A DNA stretch of 41,562 nt from Corallococcus sp. (GTDB lineage Bacteria; Bacillota; Clostridia; Christensenellales; CAG-314). Position 1 is the stretch's first letter. Every line of letters starts with the position of its first letter. Under the pieces are notes generated by a model that made no database searches, had not been told where the DNA came from, and saw only the letters and a list, made by a program, of their open reading frames with translations. The translations under genes were made by a program, and so were the position numbers. Below, one piece after another: positions 31,389 through 40,257 of the stretch. The stretch is from assembly GCA_023667435.1 (NCBI GenBank), contig JAMPAB010000008.1, positions 1 to 41,562 of the forward strand, written 5' to 3'.

Positions 31389-32315
31389 TTACTTAGATTT
31401 AACGAGAGCTTTGGCGCGGGAAACGATATCATCCGCAGTAAGACCGTAATCGCGTTTGAGATCGTCTAAATTACCCACTTGCGTAAGCTTGTCCCGAACG
31501 GCTACCGCATCGCATAACGTCGGTCGTTTTGCGGAAAGAACCTCCGTTACCGCAGCATACAGACCGCCGTGTATACTGTGATTTTCCACAGTAAGAACCC
31601 TGCCCGTCTTTTTTGCGGAAGCGATAACCGCTTCCTCGTCGAGAGGTTTTATAGTGTGAATACCGAGCAAATCTGCCTTGATTCCTTCTTTCGCCAATAT
31701 TTCGACAGCTTTCTTTGCGTCGAACAACGACGTTCCGCTTGCAATGATAGATATATCTTTGCCGTCTGCAAGCTTATCCGCTTTGCCGAAATTAAAAGTA
31801 TAATTTTCGTCGAAGATTTCTTCCGTCTGTTTGCGAACGAAACGCATATACAAAGGACCTTTATGCTCCGTCACGTAAGGCAGCGCTTTTACCAGTTGCA
31901 CTCCGTCTACTATATCCAATACGGCAACGTTGCATAAAGCGCGCAAACTTGCCACGTCCTCGAAGCACATATGCGTACCGCCGTTGCTCGTAGTAGTAAC
32001 GCCGGGATCGAATCCGACTATTTTGACGTTCTGTTCCGAATACGACATAGACACCGCAATCTGGTCGAACACTCTGCGCGTCGCAAACGGCGCAAAGCTG
32101 TGAATAAACGGTATAAATCCGCTTGCGGCAAGACCCGTAGCGATACACGCCATATTAGCTTCCGCAATACCGCAATCTATACATCTGTCGGGAAATTCCC
32201 GATACAGCGGTTTCGTTCCGCCTGCGCCCGCAAGGTCGGCGTCCAATACGACTATTTTATCGTTTTCTCTCATAAGACGGGCGAGTTCCGCAATGTACAT
32301 TTTTCTGAGTTCCAT
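31389..32315 (-). CDS. Transketolase, C-terminal subunit (split enzyme)
   Basis: The 308-residue half carries the pyrimidine-binding and C-terminal domains: D-A-D-L-A-G-A-G-G-T-K (24-34), D-C-G-I-A-E-A-N-M-A with the catalytic Glu that activates thiamine diphosphate, F-A-P-F-A-T-R-R, and the last domain D-L-L-G-I-H-T-I-K-P-L-D. Together with the N-terminal half it moves two-carbon ketol units between sugar phosphates in the non-oxidative pentose phosphate pathway. It begins 16 bp after the N-terminal gene, with GGAGG upstream. Split transketolases of this kind are normal in many Clostridia and Archaea. Confidence 0.94.
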   Translation of the reverse strand: MELRKMYIAELARLMRENDKIVVLDADLAGAGGTKPLYREFPDRCIDCGIAEANMACIATGLAASGFIPFIHSFAPFATRRVFDQIAVSMSYSEQNVKIVGFDPGVTTTSNGGTHMCFEDVASLRALCNVAVLDIVDGVQLVKALPYVTEHKGPLYMRFVRKQTEEIFDENYTFNFGKADKLADGKDISIIASGTSLFDAKKAVEILAKEGIKADLLGIHTIKPLDEEAVIASAKKTGRVLTVENHSIHGGLYAAVTEVLSAKRPTLCDAVAVRDKLTQVGNLDDLKRDYGLTADDIVSRAKALVKSK

Positions 32316-32331
32316 TTTCGTCGTTCCCTCC

Positions 32332-33135
32332 TTACTTCAATTCGTCAAGCGCAAGCTTGAATTGTTCGTCGTTGACCGTAGTGCTGTGCACGCCTACACC
32401 CATATTCTCGTAAACGCTTACACCTCTGCCCTTGATTGTTTCCAACACAATACAGTGCGGTTTACCCTTTTCGCTTTTCGCGCGGGCAACGGCTTTGTCT
32501 ATCGCTACGACGTCGTGTCCGTCGATACGCGCGGTGTCAAATCCGAAAGCTTTGAACTTTGCCTCTACGTCCTCGATATTCATAACGTCTTTCGTCAAAC
32601 CGTCAATCTGCATCTTGTTGTTATCCACGAAAACGATAAGATTGTCGAGATTTTTGTTCGCGGCGAACATTGCCGCTTCCCAGTTCTGCCCTTCCTGCAA
32701 TTCGCCGTCTCCGCAGATTACGAAAACGTGCTTATCCTGCTTTTTGATTTTTTGAGCGAGCGCAAGACCGCAAGCGCACGACATCCCCTGCCCGAGACTG
32801 CCTGCCGTCATATCCACGCCCGGCGTCAGATTGATATTGACGTGACTGGGCAGACGCGTGCCTAATTTATTGAGAGTGTCCAACCACTCTAACGGGAAAA
32901 ACCCTTTAAGCGCGAGCGTCGCGTAAAGAGCCGGACCCGCGTGCCCCTTGCTCAACACCAGACGGTCGCGGTCGTCGCGTTTGGGATCGGACGGGGTTAC
33001 GTCCATATGATTCGTATACAGCACCGCGAGAACTTCGGCAATGGAAAGACTTCCGCCGACGTGCCCCGAACCTTGCGAGTGAATACACCTGAGCGTTTCG
33101 CGTCGAATTTGTCTGCTAAATTCTACAATATCCAT
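32332..33135 (-). CDS. Transketolase, N-terminal (thiamine diphosphate-binding) subunit
   Basis: The 267-residue half has the pyrophosphate-binding domain: G-S-G-H-V-G-G-S-L-S (22-31), L-S-K-G-H-A-G-P-A-L-Y, G-S-L-G-Q-G-M-S and the thiamine motif G-D-G-E-L-Q-E-G-Q-N-W-E-A to V-D-N-N-K. AAGGAG precedes the ATG, and the gene leads a two-gene operon with the C-terminal subunit. It acts in the cytoplasm, and the split order N then C preserves the order of the single-chain enzyme. No clear promoter was found in the 58 bp to the YhaN gene, so read-through from yhaO-yhaN is possible. Confidence 0.95.
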   Translation of the reverse strand: MDIVEFSRQIRRETLRCIHSQGSGHVGGSLSIAEVLAVLYTNHMDVTPSDPKRDDRDRLVLSKGHAGPALYATLALKGFFPLEWLDTLNKLGTRLPSHVNINLTPGVDMTAGSLGQGMSCACGLALAQKIKKQDKHVFVICGDGELQEGQNWEAAMFAANKNLDNLIVFVDNNKMQIDGLTKDVMNIEDVEAKFKAFGFDTARIDGHDVVAIDKAVARAKSEKGKPHCIVLETIKGRGVSVYENMGVGVHSTTVNDEQFKLALDELK

Positions 33136-33193
33136 TTTATATCTCCTTTTCTTATTTACATTTTCAGTATCGGTTTTTAAAGTTATTTAAACG

Positions 33194-35056
33194 TTACTTC
33201 AACAAATTGCCCATGCGTTTGTGACACGTGAAATAAATAACCTGTCCGCGCTTTGCAATTCTTCTCAGTAAATCGGTCGCGCGTACAAAGTTTTCTTCGT
33301 CGAAGTTGACGAAAGCGTCGTCTATTATTACGAAAGGCAATTCGTTGTTATACAGCAATTCGGACAACGCTACTCGAAAACACAGCAAGGTTATTTCGCG
33401 AGTTCCGCGCGAGAAATCGCTCATTGATTTAGTTTGCCCGTTTTCGCGTATTTTGACGTTGAAATCCCGATCTATCGCGACTTCGTAATCGCGCGCCGTA
33501 ATTTGCCGCAATAATTCCTGACAGCGTCCGCACAGTCCGGGCAGATAACTCGACGACAGATTGTCCTTTGCCTTTGCAAGCAACTCCGAGACTTCTCCCG
33601 CGATTTCGTACCGACGCAGCGCTTTGCGTTGTTCCTCCTCCGTTTCGCGAAGTTTTTCGCGCGGAGTTATGCTATCGAAAACAAGCGATTTCTTCTCCTG
33701 TGAAAGACTGCCTTCTTCACGGGATAATTCGGCGTACTTTTCTCTTATCCTTTCGAGACGGTTTTCTTCCGCTTCCGTTTCTCTTTCCAACTCATCGCAG
33801 TCTTGCGAGGGTCTGCCCGTTACCGAACGCAGCGTTTCAAGCTCGCGCTTGTCCGCCTGATAATCGCCGTAAATTTTCCAAAATGTTTTTACCGCCTGAT
33901 TGAAATCCAAGTCGTCTGTATAAAAATACTTGCGCGCAATGTTGTAGTATTCCGAAACAAGTCCGTCTCTTTCGCCCGACGGCAGCGTTTTGGCGCCCTT
34001 TATCAAAAACGAAACGGCGACGCCTGCAATCCCCAAAACTATCGCAACTATGCCGACGATATAATTTGTAGGTTTCGGCAATACGCACAGTAATATTACG
34101 CCTATCACGGCTATAATCGCCGAAACGACAAGCGAGGGAACGTTGGGGTAAACGCGCGGTTTTACGTCGTTGCGCAACTGAGAAATATTTCTCGCTATTT
34201 CATCGCAGCGCTGTTTATCTTTTTCTATATCCTGCGGCATACGGGACAGCTTAGCTTCCAATTCGTTCAATTTTGCAAGAGACGATTTTTCGACGTCGGA
34301 CAACGTCGTTCGCGCGAGCTTTTTCTTTAATCCGTCCAGCTTGCTCTTGCTTTCCGCCTGCAGAACGGTCAGTTCTTCTTTTTCGCGCGCAATCTCGCCC
34401 AGACGGTTGTCTATCGCAACGCTACGGCGCTCGGAGACGAGCGCGTCGTCTATCATTCGTTGCAGACGGCGTTTTTCCGTTTCCAGTTCGTATATCTTAC
34501 CGCCTTGACCGCGTTCCAATTGCAGATTTCTGCGATAATCGCGAATATTCTTTTGCACCTTGTCGTAATCTTCCGAACTGTCCTCTACCAAATTTGCAAG
34601 ACGGTTTTCGAAATTGTCGTTGGAACACAGTTCCACTGCTTCCTGCGGATAATACGCAGAGCGGTCGTAACTTTCCGCAGTAAGTCCCAAAAAGTATTCG
34701 CCGACTTCGCGCGGCAAGGTAATTTCCTTATTTGTTTTGGTGTTTACGACGCTTAGCGTTTGCTGTTTTGCCGTCGCGCCGAAGTATCTCTCTATGCGGT
34801 AAGTTTGTCCGTCGTGCTCCACCGTTATGCTTCCGCCGAATTTACCTGTGGATCCCCAAGTCATAAAACGGGACGCGTCCGTTACACCCTTTGCGCGCGA
34901 ATAAGTAAATCCGTACAGCATAGCGCGGATAAAATTTGCCATAGTAGTTTTTCCGAATCCGTTTGCATTGGAAATAACGTTTATTCCGTCGCGGAATTCT
35001 AAGTTCACGTTTGATAATTTTCCGAAAGAGGCAACGGATAACGACAGGATCTTCAT
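33194..35056 (-). CDS. YhaN-like SMC/SbcC-type ATPase with internal membrane helices
   Basis: The 620-residue ABC/SMC-like ATPase has Walker A N-G-F-G-K-T-T (32-38), a long coiled coil with a break, an ABC signature region (D-F-S-R-G-T-R-E-I) and Walker B V-I-I-D-D-A-F near the C-terminus. Midway, between the coiled-coil arms (about 300-355), two hydrophobic helices (L-V-V-S-A-I-I-A-V-I-G-V-I-L-L and Y-I-V-G-I-V-A-I-V-L-G-I-A-G-V-A) replace the zinc hook; this feature is typical of YhaN. It follows the SbcD-like gene by 1 bp. The pair is likely to form a membrane-tethered nuclease complex that processes DNA ends. Confidence 0.85.
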   Translation of the reverse strand: MKILSLSVASFGKLSNVNLEFRDGINVISNANGFGKTTMANFIRAMLYGFTYSRAKGVTDASRFMTWGSTGKFGGSITVEHDGQTYRIERYFGATAKQQTLSVVNTKTNKEITLPREVGEYFLGLTAESYDRSAYYPQEAVELCSNDNFENRLANLVEDSSEDYDKVQKNIRDYRRNLQLERGQGGKIYELETEKRRLQRMIDDALVSERRSVAIDNRLGEIAREKEELTVLQAESKSKLDGLKKKLARTTLSDVEKSSLAKLNELEAKLSRMPQDIEKDKQRCDEIARNISQLRNDVKPRVYPNVPSLVVSAIIAVIGVILLCVLPKPTNYIVGIVAIVLGIAGVAVSFLIKGAKTLPSGERDGLVSEYYNIARKYFYTDDLDFNQAVKTFWKIYGDYQADKRELETLRSVTGRPSQDCDELERETEAEENRLERIREKYAELSREEGSLSQEKKSLVFDSITPREKLRETEEEQRKALRRYEIAGEVSELLAKAKDNLSSSYLPGLCGRCQELLRQITARDYEVAIDRDFNVKIRENGQTKSMSDFSRGTREITLLCFRVALSELLYNNELPFVIIDDAFVNFDEENFVRATDLLRRIAKRGQVIYFTCHKRMGNLLK

Positions 35057-35057
35057 C

Positions 35058-36086
35058 TTATACCTCCCCGTCCAATGCAGACAAACCGAATTTTAAAATT
35101 TCGTCGCGCGTTCTTTCGTCAGATATTTGCATGGCAAGCTTTACGAACTCGCCTCTTAACGAAACTTCGCAAGAAAGAGCGTCCAAATCGTAATCGGAAG
35201 TCGTTCTGTCTTCGATTCGCAACGCAAAAAATTTGTCCCGCAAAAATTCTTTCGCAACAAGTTCCAAATGGACGCCCGTTTTGAGCGCGCCCGTAAACAC
35301 GACGTTTAAGTAGTTCCGTTTGGATATCTGCGCGGTGCAGTCTGAAATTTTATTGCGCAAGGCAATGTCGCTTGTTACGTTATCGACGCATACCGTCGCC
35401 GTAGAAACGCTTCGTATCGCCTGTTCCACAAAAGAGAAAGAATCGCTGTCCGTATCTATTACGACAAAACCCGTAGGCGACTGTTCGTCGAAACCGCGAG
35501 ATTCCAACGTTCCCGAATAGCAGGCTTTGACGCGTCCGAATTTAAGTTCCGCAAAAGAGTGCCTGTGTCCCAACGCAACGTATCGCGCGTTGCTTTTGGC
35601 AAGCGCTTTGCCGTCTATAAGTCCGTAGCCGTCGTTGTCTACGTCGCCGTGCAATACGACTATGTTATATCTCTGCGCATCCAGGCGTAATTCGCGGTAA
35701 TGTTCCTCGTCGTTGTTGCCCAACTCGCGTCCGCATATAGTGACGTTGCCGAGATTGTAATAAGTCCACTCGCTTCCGAACATTTTTACGTTGCAGCGTT
35801 GTTCCAGTTTGCGGTACGGCGAGACGTCGCCGTGATTTCCGCGAAGAACAAACCAGTCCGCTTTGCCGTTTCTTATTATTTCGGCGACGCTTTCTATCGT
35901 CTGCTCGGACGCGGTTTCGCCGTCGAACAAATCGCCTGCGACTATAATTGCCGAAACGCCGTTGTTGTCGGCATATTGCGACATATCGGATACCGCGCGC
36001 AACAACTCGAAACGACGCGCGGCGGAATCGTGTATTTTAGACAAAGGAGAATCGAGATGGATATCTGCGGTATGAATAATTTTCAT
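35058..36086 (-). CDS. SbcD/YhaO-like DNA nuclease (metallophosphoesterase)
   Basis: A 342-residue calcineurin-like nuclease: H-T-A-D-I-H-L-D-S-P (D8, H10), V-A-G-D-L-F-D, L-R-G-N-H-G-D, L-H-G-D-V-D and L-G-H-R-H-S supply the two-metal site, followed by the capping and ATPase-binding C-terminus. Mre11/SbcD partners cut DNA in complex with an SMC-like ATPase, here the next gene. I place the start at 36086 because AAAGGAG is before that ATG and the first metal motif begins at once; the open frame continues 45 codons upstream without a start signal. Confidence 0.88.
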   Translation of the reverse strand: MKIIHTADIHLDSPLSKIHDSAARRFELLRAVSDMSQYADNNGVSAIIVAGDLFDGETASEQTIESVAEIIRNGKADWFVLRGNHGDVSPYRKLEQRCNVKMFGSEWTYYNLGNVTICGRELGNNDEEHYRELRLDAQRYNIVVLHGDVDNDGYGLIDGKALAKSNARYVALGHRHSFAELKFGRVKACYSGTLESRGFDEQSPTGFVVIDTDSDSFSFVEQAIRSVSTATVCVDNVTSDIALRNKISDCTAQISKRNYLNVVFTGALKTGVHLELVAKEFLRDKFFALRIEDRTTSDYDLDALSCEVSLRGEFVKLAMQISDERTRDEILKFGLSALDGEV

Positions 36087-36114
36087 AATTTTCTCCTTTA
36101 AAAGCGTTAGGTAT

Positions 36115-36143
36115 ATTTTAGCACAACTTGTAAAAAGTTTCAA
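36115..36143 (-). promoter_or_regulatory. Promoter of the yhaO-yhaN operon
   Basis: Minus strand TTGAAA (36143-36138), 17 bp, TAAAAT (36120-36115). Confidence 0.75.
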
Positions 36144-36266
36144 TAAGTATTTGCGCGTTGACGGCGCTAAGTCGGGAGGAAATTTCAAACCGCCGCTTTT
36201 ACATTCGCTCCGTTCGCGCAAACCGTCCCGTTCCTCGATTTTCCGAGTATTAAACGGACAAATCGG

Positions 36267-36295
36267 TTGAAAAAGAACCGTATCTGTTGTATAAT
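36267..36295 (+). promoter_or_regulatory. Leaderless promoter of the AraC-family gene
   Basis: TTGAAA (36267-36272), 17 bp, TATAAT (36290-36295), then ACTTTT and the ATG at 36302. Transcription should start at or within a base of the start codon, and there is no ribosome-binding site. Confidence 0.7.
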
Positions 36296-36301
36296 ACTTT
36301 T

Positions 36302-37126
36302 ATGACACACGGCAACCGTTACTCAACCGAATACGGAGATTACTTTCTTTCGTTCGAAACGCCTTCGTTTAGCCCTACGGAATGGGGAGAAGAATGTTTG
36401 TTCCTATACGTTCAGGAAGGCGAAGGAGAAATAATCATCGACGGATACAAATATCCGATGACGGAAGGAGATATTTTTATCGCGCCGCCCTTTACAATGC
36501 GTTCCGTACAGGCAAAAAACTTCCTCGTAACGGATTGCGCCGCGCTCAACCTGAGACTGCTTGCCTTAAACTGCGACCCGAAACACGACGTTTCGACGAT
36601 GCTGCCGTTCGTTCACGAAAAGACGTTGCCGAACGCGATAAAAACGCGGCACGAATATTACGACGAGATTTCGGCGATGATACTTACGCTGTTAAATACT
36701 GCCGACGACAAATCGCTCGCGCAACGGATAACGTACGAAATTTTATCTTTTTTCAAAAAACACGGCTCCGTCAAAACGTCCGCATACAGCATCACCGAAG
36801 AAAAACAGCGTTTTGCCGTACAACAGGCGATTACCTACATAAAAGACAGTTACGCAACCGCCGTTACCGTACGCGAAGCGGCAGACGCAACGGGATACGA
36901 CGAATTTTACGCTATGAAGCTCTTTAAACGTTATACGGGCAAGTCCATAATCGACTACACAAACGGATGCCGTATAGCTGCGGCAAAAGAACTGCTCAAA
37001 TCCACGAAAAAACAGGTATCGCAAATTGCCGAGCAGGTGGGTTACGACAACGTGTCGTATTTTAACAGACAATTCAAAAAATATCTGCGAGTAACACCCG
37101 TCGAATACCGACTGCTGAAAAATTAA
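36302..37126 (+). CDS. AraC-family transcriptional regulator with cupin sensor domain
   Basis: The 274-residue protein has an N-terminal cupin (about 20-90; F-L-Y-V-Q-E-G-E-G-E-I-I-I-D-G-Y and G-D-I-F-I-A-P-P) and two C-terminal HTH motifs (A-V-T-V-R-E-A-A-D-A-T-G-Y-D-E-F and V-S-Q-I-A-E-Q-V-G-Y-D-N-V-S-Y-F-N-R-Q-F-K-K). The design is that of sugar or small-molecule responsive activators. No target operon is beside it. The ATG at 36302 is used without a ribosome-binding site, 6 bases after the -10 element, so the message is probably leaderless. It lies between yhaO and a small open frame. Confidence 0.9.
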   Translation: MTHGNRYSTEYGDYFLSFETPSFSPTEWGEECLFLYVQEGEGEIIIDGYKYPMTEGDIFIAPPFTMRSVQAKNFLVTDCAALNLRLLALNCDPKHDVSTMLPFVHEKTLPNAIKTRHEYYDEISAMILTLLNTADDKSLAQRITYEILSFFKKHGSVKTSAYSITEEKQRFAVQQAITYIKDSYATAVTVREAADATGYDEFYAMKLFKRYTGKSIIDYTNGCRIAAAKELLKSTKKQVSQIAEQVGYDNVSYFNRQFKKYLRVTPVEYRLLKN

Positions 37127-37137
37127 AACATAAGCAT

Positions 37138-37317
37138 ATGGGCGACTTTCTCTATATAATGAAAAATATGGTCCGTACGGAATCCTGCGATGCTTACGGG
37201 GTCGGCGAAAACAATAAAATCCGATTGCCGTTTCCCGAAAATTTAAATACAAACTATGAATTTATCATTGACGAAAGCGCCGTAACAAAATCTCCCCCTA
37301 CTGTAAATCGCATTTGA
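37138..37317 (+). CDS. Possible small protein of 59 residues, or a gene fragment
   Basis: A frame from the ATG at 37138 reads MGDFLYIMKNMVRTESCDAY and ends D-E-S-A-V-T-K-S-P-P-T-V-N-R-I. No ribosome-binding site precedes it. TATAAT (37155-37160) lies inside the frame, 7 bases before an internal in-frame ATG at 37168, but without a good -35. The product has no recognised family. It lies between the AraC gene and the DUF4085 gene in a zone with other broken genes, so a fragment is as likely as a functional gene. Confidence 0.35.
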   Translation: MGDFLYIMKNMVRTESCDAYGVGENNKIRLPFPENLNTNYEFIIDESAVTKSPPTVNRI

Positions 37318-37330
37318 ACGAGAAAATACT

Positions 37331-38269
37331 ATGAAATATTTTACCAAAGAATGGTATCGCTTGGCGCAATGCCTTGACTATACAATTTGTATGAAGTCGA
37401 TTGCCGACAAAAAATATTCGGACGAAGATATTGCCGCATTGTATGACAAAAAATTGAAGGCGGAAATCGCCGACGACCGCAGACAATACAACGCTCCGCC
37501 GCAATTTATCGAAATCGATTTCGACGACGCGGAACTCGACGATTTTGTTTTGTTCGACGAAAAAACGGGAAAGCTGAAACGTCCCGAATCATTAGAGTCC
37601 GTTAAGCGCAATCTCGAACAAGAAAGAACGCGCGCCCGTAAAGATTTTGCAAACAGGCCGCCGTTCAATCCGCAGAAAACAATTGAAAGGTTCGAGGCGG
37701 CATATCAGGGCGGACTTAAATACGGGTATATGCGTTACCCCGATTGGGTAAAGGAAACGGTCGATATTCGCCTCGTCGCGCTCGGGTTTTTACCGAAAAG
37801 CGTCTACGACAGACTGAAAACCGAAGAAAAACAAAATAAGGCGGCATTCGATAAAATCACAAAAGCGGCGCAAAAAGCTCTCAACAAAGAAAATCGACAA
37901 ATTCCCGAACGAATATCGTCCGAATTCGGCTGGCACGACAGCTCCGTCCTTTCGCTCGAACAAGCAAATAAAAACCTTATTATACTTATAAAAACGGAAG
38001 GCGCGCCGTTCGAGGGCGAAACGCCGTACGTGCGAGTTACGTTTACCGACGGAAAAATCGTAGAACGCGACAAAAATCTTTCGCTTGAAACGCGCTTTTT
38101 CGAAAATGACGACGTACAAAACGATACGGTTTGGCTGTATGACGAACTTTACAAAACGGAAAACGGCTTCGAAGCGCACATGATGTTTGTAAACAGCGAC
38201 CTTTGTTATCTGACGGTTACCTGCGACGACATTGTTATCGAACGTAATGTCGAAGTCGGAATCGAGTAA
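37331..38269 (+). CDS. DUF4085-family protein, function unknown
   Basis: The 312-residue soluble protein starts MKYFTKEWYRLAQCLDYTIC, the recognisable opening of DUF4085 proteins. It has a long charged helical part (about 60-200; Q-E-R-T-R-A-R-K-D-F) and a C-terminal beta-rich domain with F-G-W-H-D-S-S-V-L-S-L-E, then T-P-Y-V-R-V-T-F-T-D-G-K-I-V. It has no signal peptide, no membrane helix and no known catalytic motif. The ribosome-binding site is weak (GAGAAAA). Its neighbours are decayed acetyltransferase pieces, so context gives no function. Confidence 0.8.
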   Translation: MKYFTKEWYRLAQCLDYTICMKSIADKKYSDEDIAALYDKKLKAEIADDRRQYNAPPQFIEIDFDDAELDDFVLFDEKTGKLKRPESLESVKRNLEQERTRARKDFANRPPFNPQKTIERFEAAYQGGLKYGYMRYPDWVKETVDIRLVALGFLPKSVYDRLKTEEKQNKAAFDKITKAAQKALNKENRQIPERISSEFGWHDSSVLSLEQANKNLIILIKTEGAPFEGETPYVRVTFTDGKIVERDKNLSLETRFFENDDVQNDTVWLYDELYKTENGFEAHMMFVNSDLCYLTVTCDDIVIERNVEVGIE

Positions 38270-38390
38270 CGATTTGCGGAACAGGCGGCTTGTTTTATAC
38301 AAACGCGACGCGCGCAAAAGCACTTAAAAGAAACAAACGGGCGTTATATATTGAAAATAATAAACGGCAATTTGGCGGAGAAATGGCACT

Positions 38391-38899
38391 ATGATGATAA
38401 AAATTACTAACCCCGACGATTTAGACGTTAATAAACTAATGTCAATTTATGTTGAGGGGAACTTTGAAAACACGGATTATTTTTACCCTGAAATCACGGA
38501 CAAAACCGAAGCCGTAAAAAAAATCGAACACGACTTTTGCAATTATATCAAAACGGAGTTTTAAACGGTGAAAATGTCTATTATGTTTGGGAAAACGACG
38601 GAGTGTGGGTAAGCGCGTTGCGGTTATATTACATAGAAGAAAATTTTTATTATTTAGAAGCGCTGGAAACCGCGCCTGATTTTCGTAAAAAAGGGTATGC
38701 CGCTCTGCTGTTAACTTCGGTGATAAACGAATTAAAGTTAATAGGACATTTCAAAATATGCGTATGCGTGGGGAGGAATAATATTGCGTCTCTTAATACG
38801 CATAAAAAATGCGGATTTAAAATTGTAAGCGAAAACGGTTTCGATTACTTACAAAAAGAAACAGACGATCGCTGTTACGGTTTGGAATATTCGTTTTAA
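38391..38899 (+). pseudogene. GNAT N-acetyltransferase broken by one frameshift
   Basis: From the ATG at 38391 (or 38394) the N-terminal part reads I-K-I-T-N-P-D-D-L-D-V-N-K-L-M-S-I-Y and continues to a stop at 38564. The C-terminal part, in another frame from about 38537, gives Q-L-Y-Q-N-G-V-L-N-G-E-N-V-Y-Y-V-W, G-V-W-V-S-A-L-R-L-Y and the acetyl-CoA loop R-K-K-G-Y-A-A-L-L-L. Adding one T to the run of four T at 38535-38538 joins the halves as E-H-D-F-L-Q-L-Y. GGAG lies 10 bases before the ATG. The rest of the frame is intact, so the lesion is recent or a sequencing error in a homopolymer. Confidence 0.75.
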
Positions 38900-38953
38900 G
38901 CAGCAAAACATTAAACGTCAGACTAAATATAAGCAATATAAATTACAACTTAT

Positions 38954-39044
38954 ATGAGAGAAATGACCAACGAAGAAATTTTACGCATTGCGATAGACTG
39001 TCTGCCACTGATTTAGGTTGTCGAACAGAAGATTTTTTTTAAGC
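38954..39044 (+). pseudogene. N-terminal remnant of a second acetyltransferase-like gene
   Basis: The ATG at 38954 opens M-R-E-M-T-N-E-E-I-L-R-I-A-I-D-C. After a frameshift near 39003 the reading S-A-T-D-L-G-C-R-T-E-D-F-F follows and ends at a TAA. A start of the form M-T-N-E-E-I-L-x-I-A followed by S-A-x-D-L-x-C is familiar from a group of GNAT-like proteins. Only about 30 codons survive; the 80 bp to the hydrolase gene hold no recognisable remainder. Confidence 0.5.
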
Positions 39045-39123
39045 GGGGAAATAAGCCGCATCGGATTTGAGGAATCAATAGACGTTTTTGTTATAAGTTT
39101 AAAATTACGGCGAGGGGAAAAAT

Positions 39124-40101
39124 ATGACTAAAGTAAAATCAAAGAAATCGGGAAAGCTTGTTCTAATGATTTTTTTGTGTGTCGTTGCTTTTATCGGACT
39201 TTTTCTTTTGTCTTGCTACATAAATCATATCGTACAATCTAAAAAAGAAGCAAATTTGCTCGTTTCAAACGGAACGCTTGTAGAAGTCAACAATCACAAA
39301 ATCAACGTTCTCGTTACGGGAAACGAAAACAGCGAGTTAACGTTGGTGTTTATGTCGGGAGCAGGCACGTGTTGCCCCGCATTGGATTTCAAAACGCTTT
39401 ATTCCGAATACGAAAGCAACTACAAAATTGCAGTTGTGGAAAAAGCGGGCTACGGTTTTAGCGACGACAGCGATATAAGCAGAGATATCGACACCGTTTT
39501 GGATGAAACAAGGCAAGCTTTGCGTTCGGTGGGAATAACCGAAAACTTGCTTTTGTTTCCTCATTCGATGTCGGGCATAGAAGCTTTGTATTGGGCGAAT
39601 AAATACCCCGACGAAATAAAGGGAATTGTAGGACTCGATCCCGCTTTCCCCGAAAATTACGAAAATATGAAGATTAGTCGGTTCGCTTTGAGTATGGCAA
39701 GCTTCGGTATTCGGTCGGGTTTGGTACGTCTGATTCCTTCCGTCGTTAACGATTCGGCGGCAATAAAATACGGAAGTTTGACCGAACAAGAAAAAGACCT
39801 GTACAGAGCGTTGTTTTATAAAATGACGCTGACTCGCGCTATGCTCAACGAATCGAAAGAGATTAAAAACAGCGCAAAAAAGTTGAAAGAAATAGATGCG
39901 GCAAATACGCCGATGCTAATTTTCGTATCCAACGGCGAAGGCACGGGATATTCCAAAACGGACTGGCAGCGCTTTGCGATAAATTATGCCGAGAACAAGC
40001 CGAATTGCCGTTACGTATTGTTGGATTGTTCGCACTACGTACACAATATCGAGTATGAGTTGATATATGCCGAGAGCCTGGAATTTATAAAATCGTTATA
40101 A
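39124..40101 (+). CDS. Alpha/beta hydrolase with an N-terminal membrane anchor
   Basis: A 325-residue protein with a basic start (MTKVKSKKSGK) and one transmembrane segment (L-V-L-M-I-F-L-C-V-V-A-F-I-G-L-F-L-L), which makes it a membrane-anchored outer-face protein or an uncleaved signal. The hydrolase core follows: L-V-F-M-S-G-A-G (oxyanion region), V-V-E-K-A-G-Y-G-F-S, the nucleophile elbow P-H-S-M-S-G, G-L-D-P-A-F-P, and the late His in D-C-S-H-Y-V-H-N. The elbow is H-S-M-S-G where most relatives have G-H-S-M-G-G, so the last small residue is Ser. GAGGGG precedes the ATG. The substrate is unknown; relatives include esterases and lipases. Confidence 0.88.
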   Translation: MTKVKSKKSGKLVLMIFLCVVAFIGLFLLSCYINHIVQSKKEANLLVSNGTLVEVNNHKINVLVTGNENSELTLVFMSGAGTCCPALDFKTLYSEYESNYKIAVVEKAGYGFSDDSDISRDIDTVLDETRQALRSVGITENLLLFPHSMSGIEALYWANKYPDEIKGIVGLDPAFPENYENMKISRFALSMASFGIRSGLVRLIPSVVNDSAAIKYGSLTEQEKDLYRALFYKMTLTRAMLNESKEIKNSAKKLKEIDAANTPMLIFVSNGEGTGYSKTDWQRFAINYAENKPNCRYVLLDCSHYVHNIEYELIYAESLEFIKSL

Positions 40102-40257
40102 AGCGAAAACCCGCATAAAATTTAGTGACTTGTATTACTCGGGCGTTGTTATATATTGCCCGCGTACGATATAATCAATAACCGACAAAAGAAAACGTCG
40201 ACGTAAAGCCTGCGCGCGACGTCGCGCTCGGTCGGCGTTCTTTCCGTTTTGCTTTCA

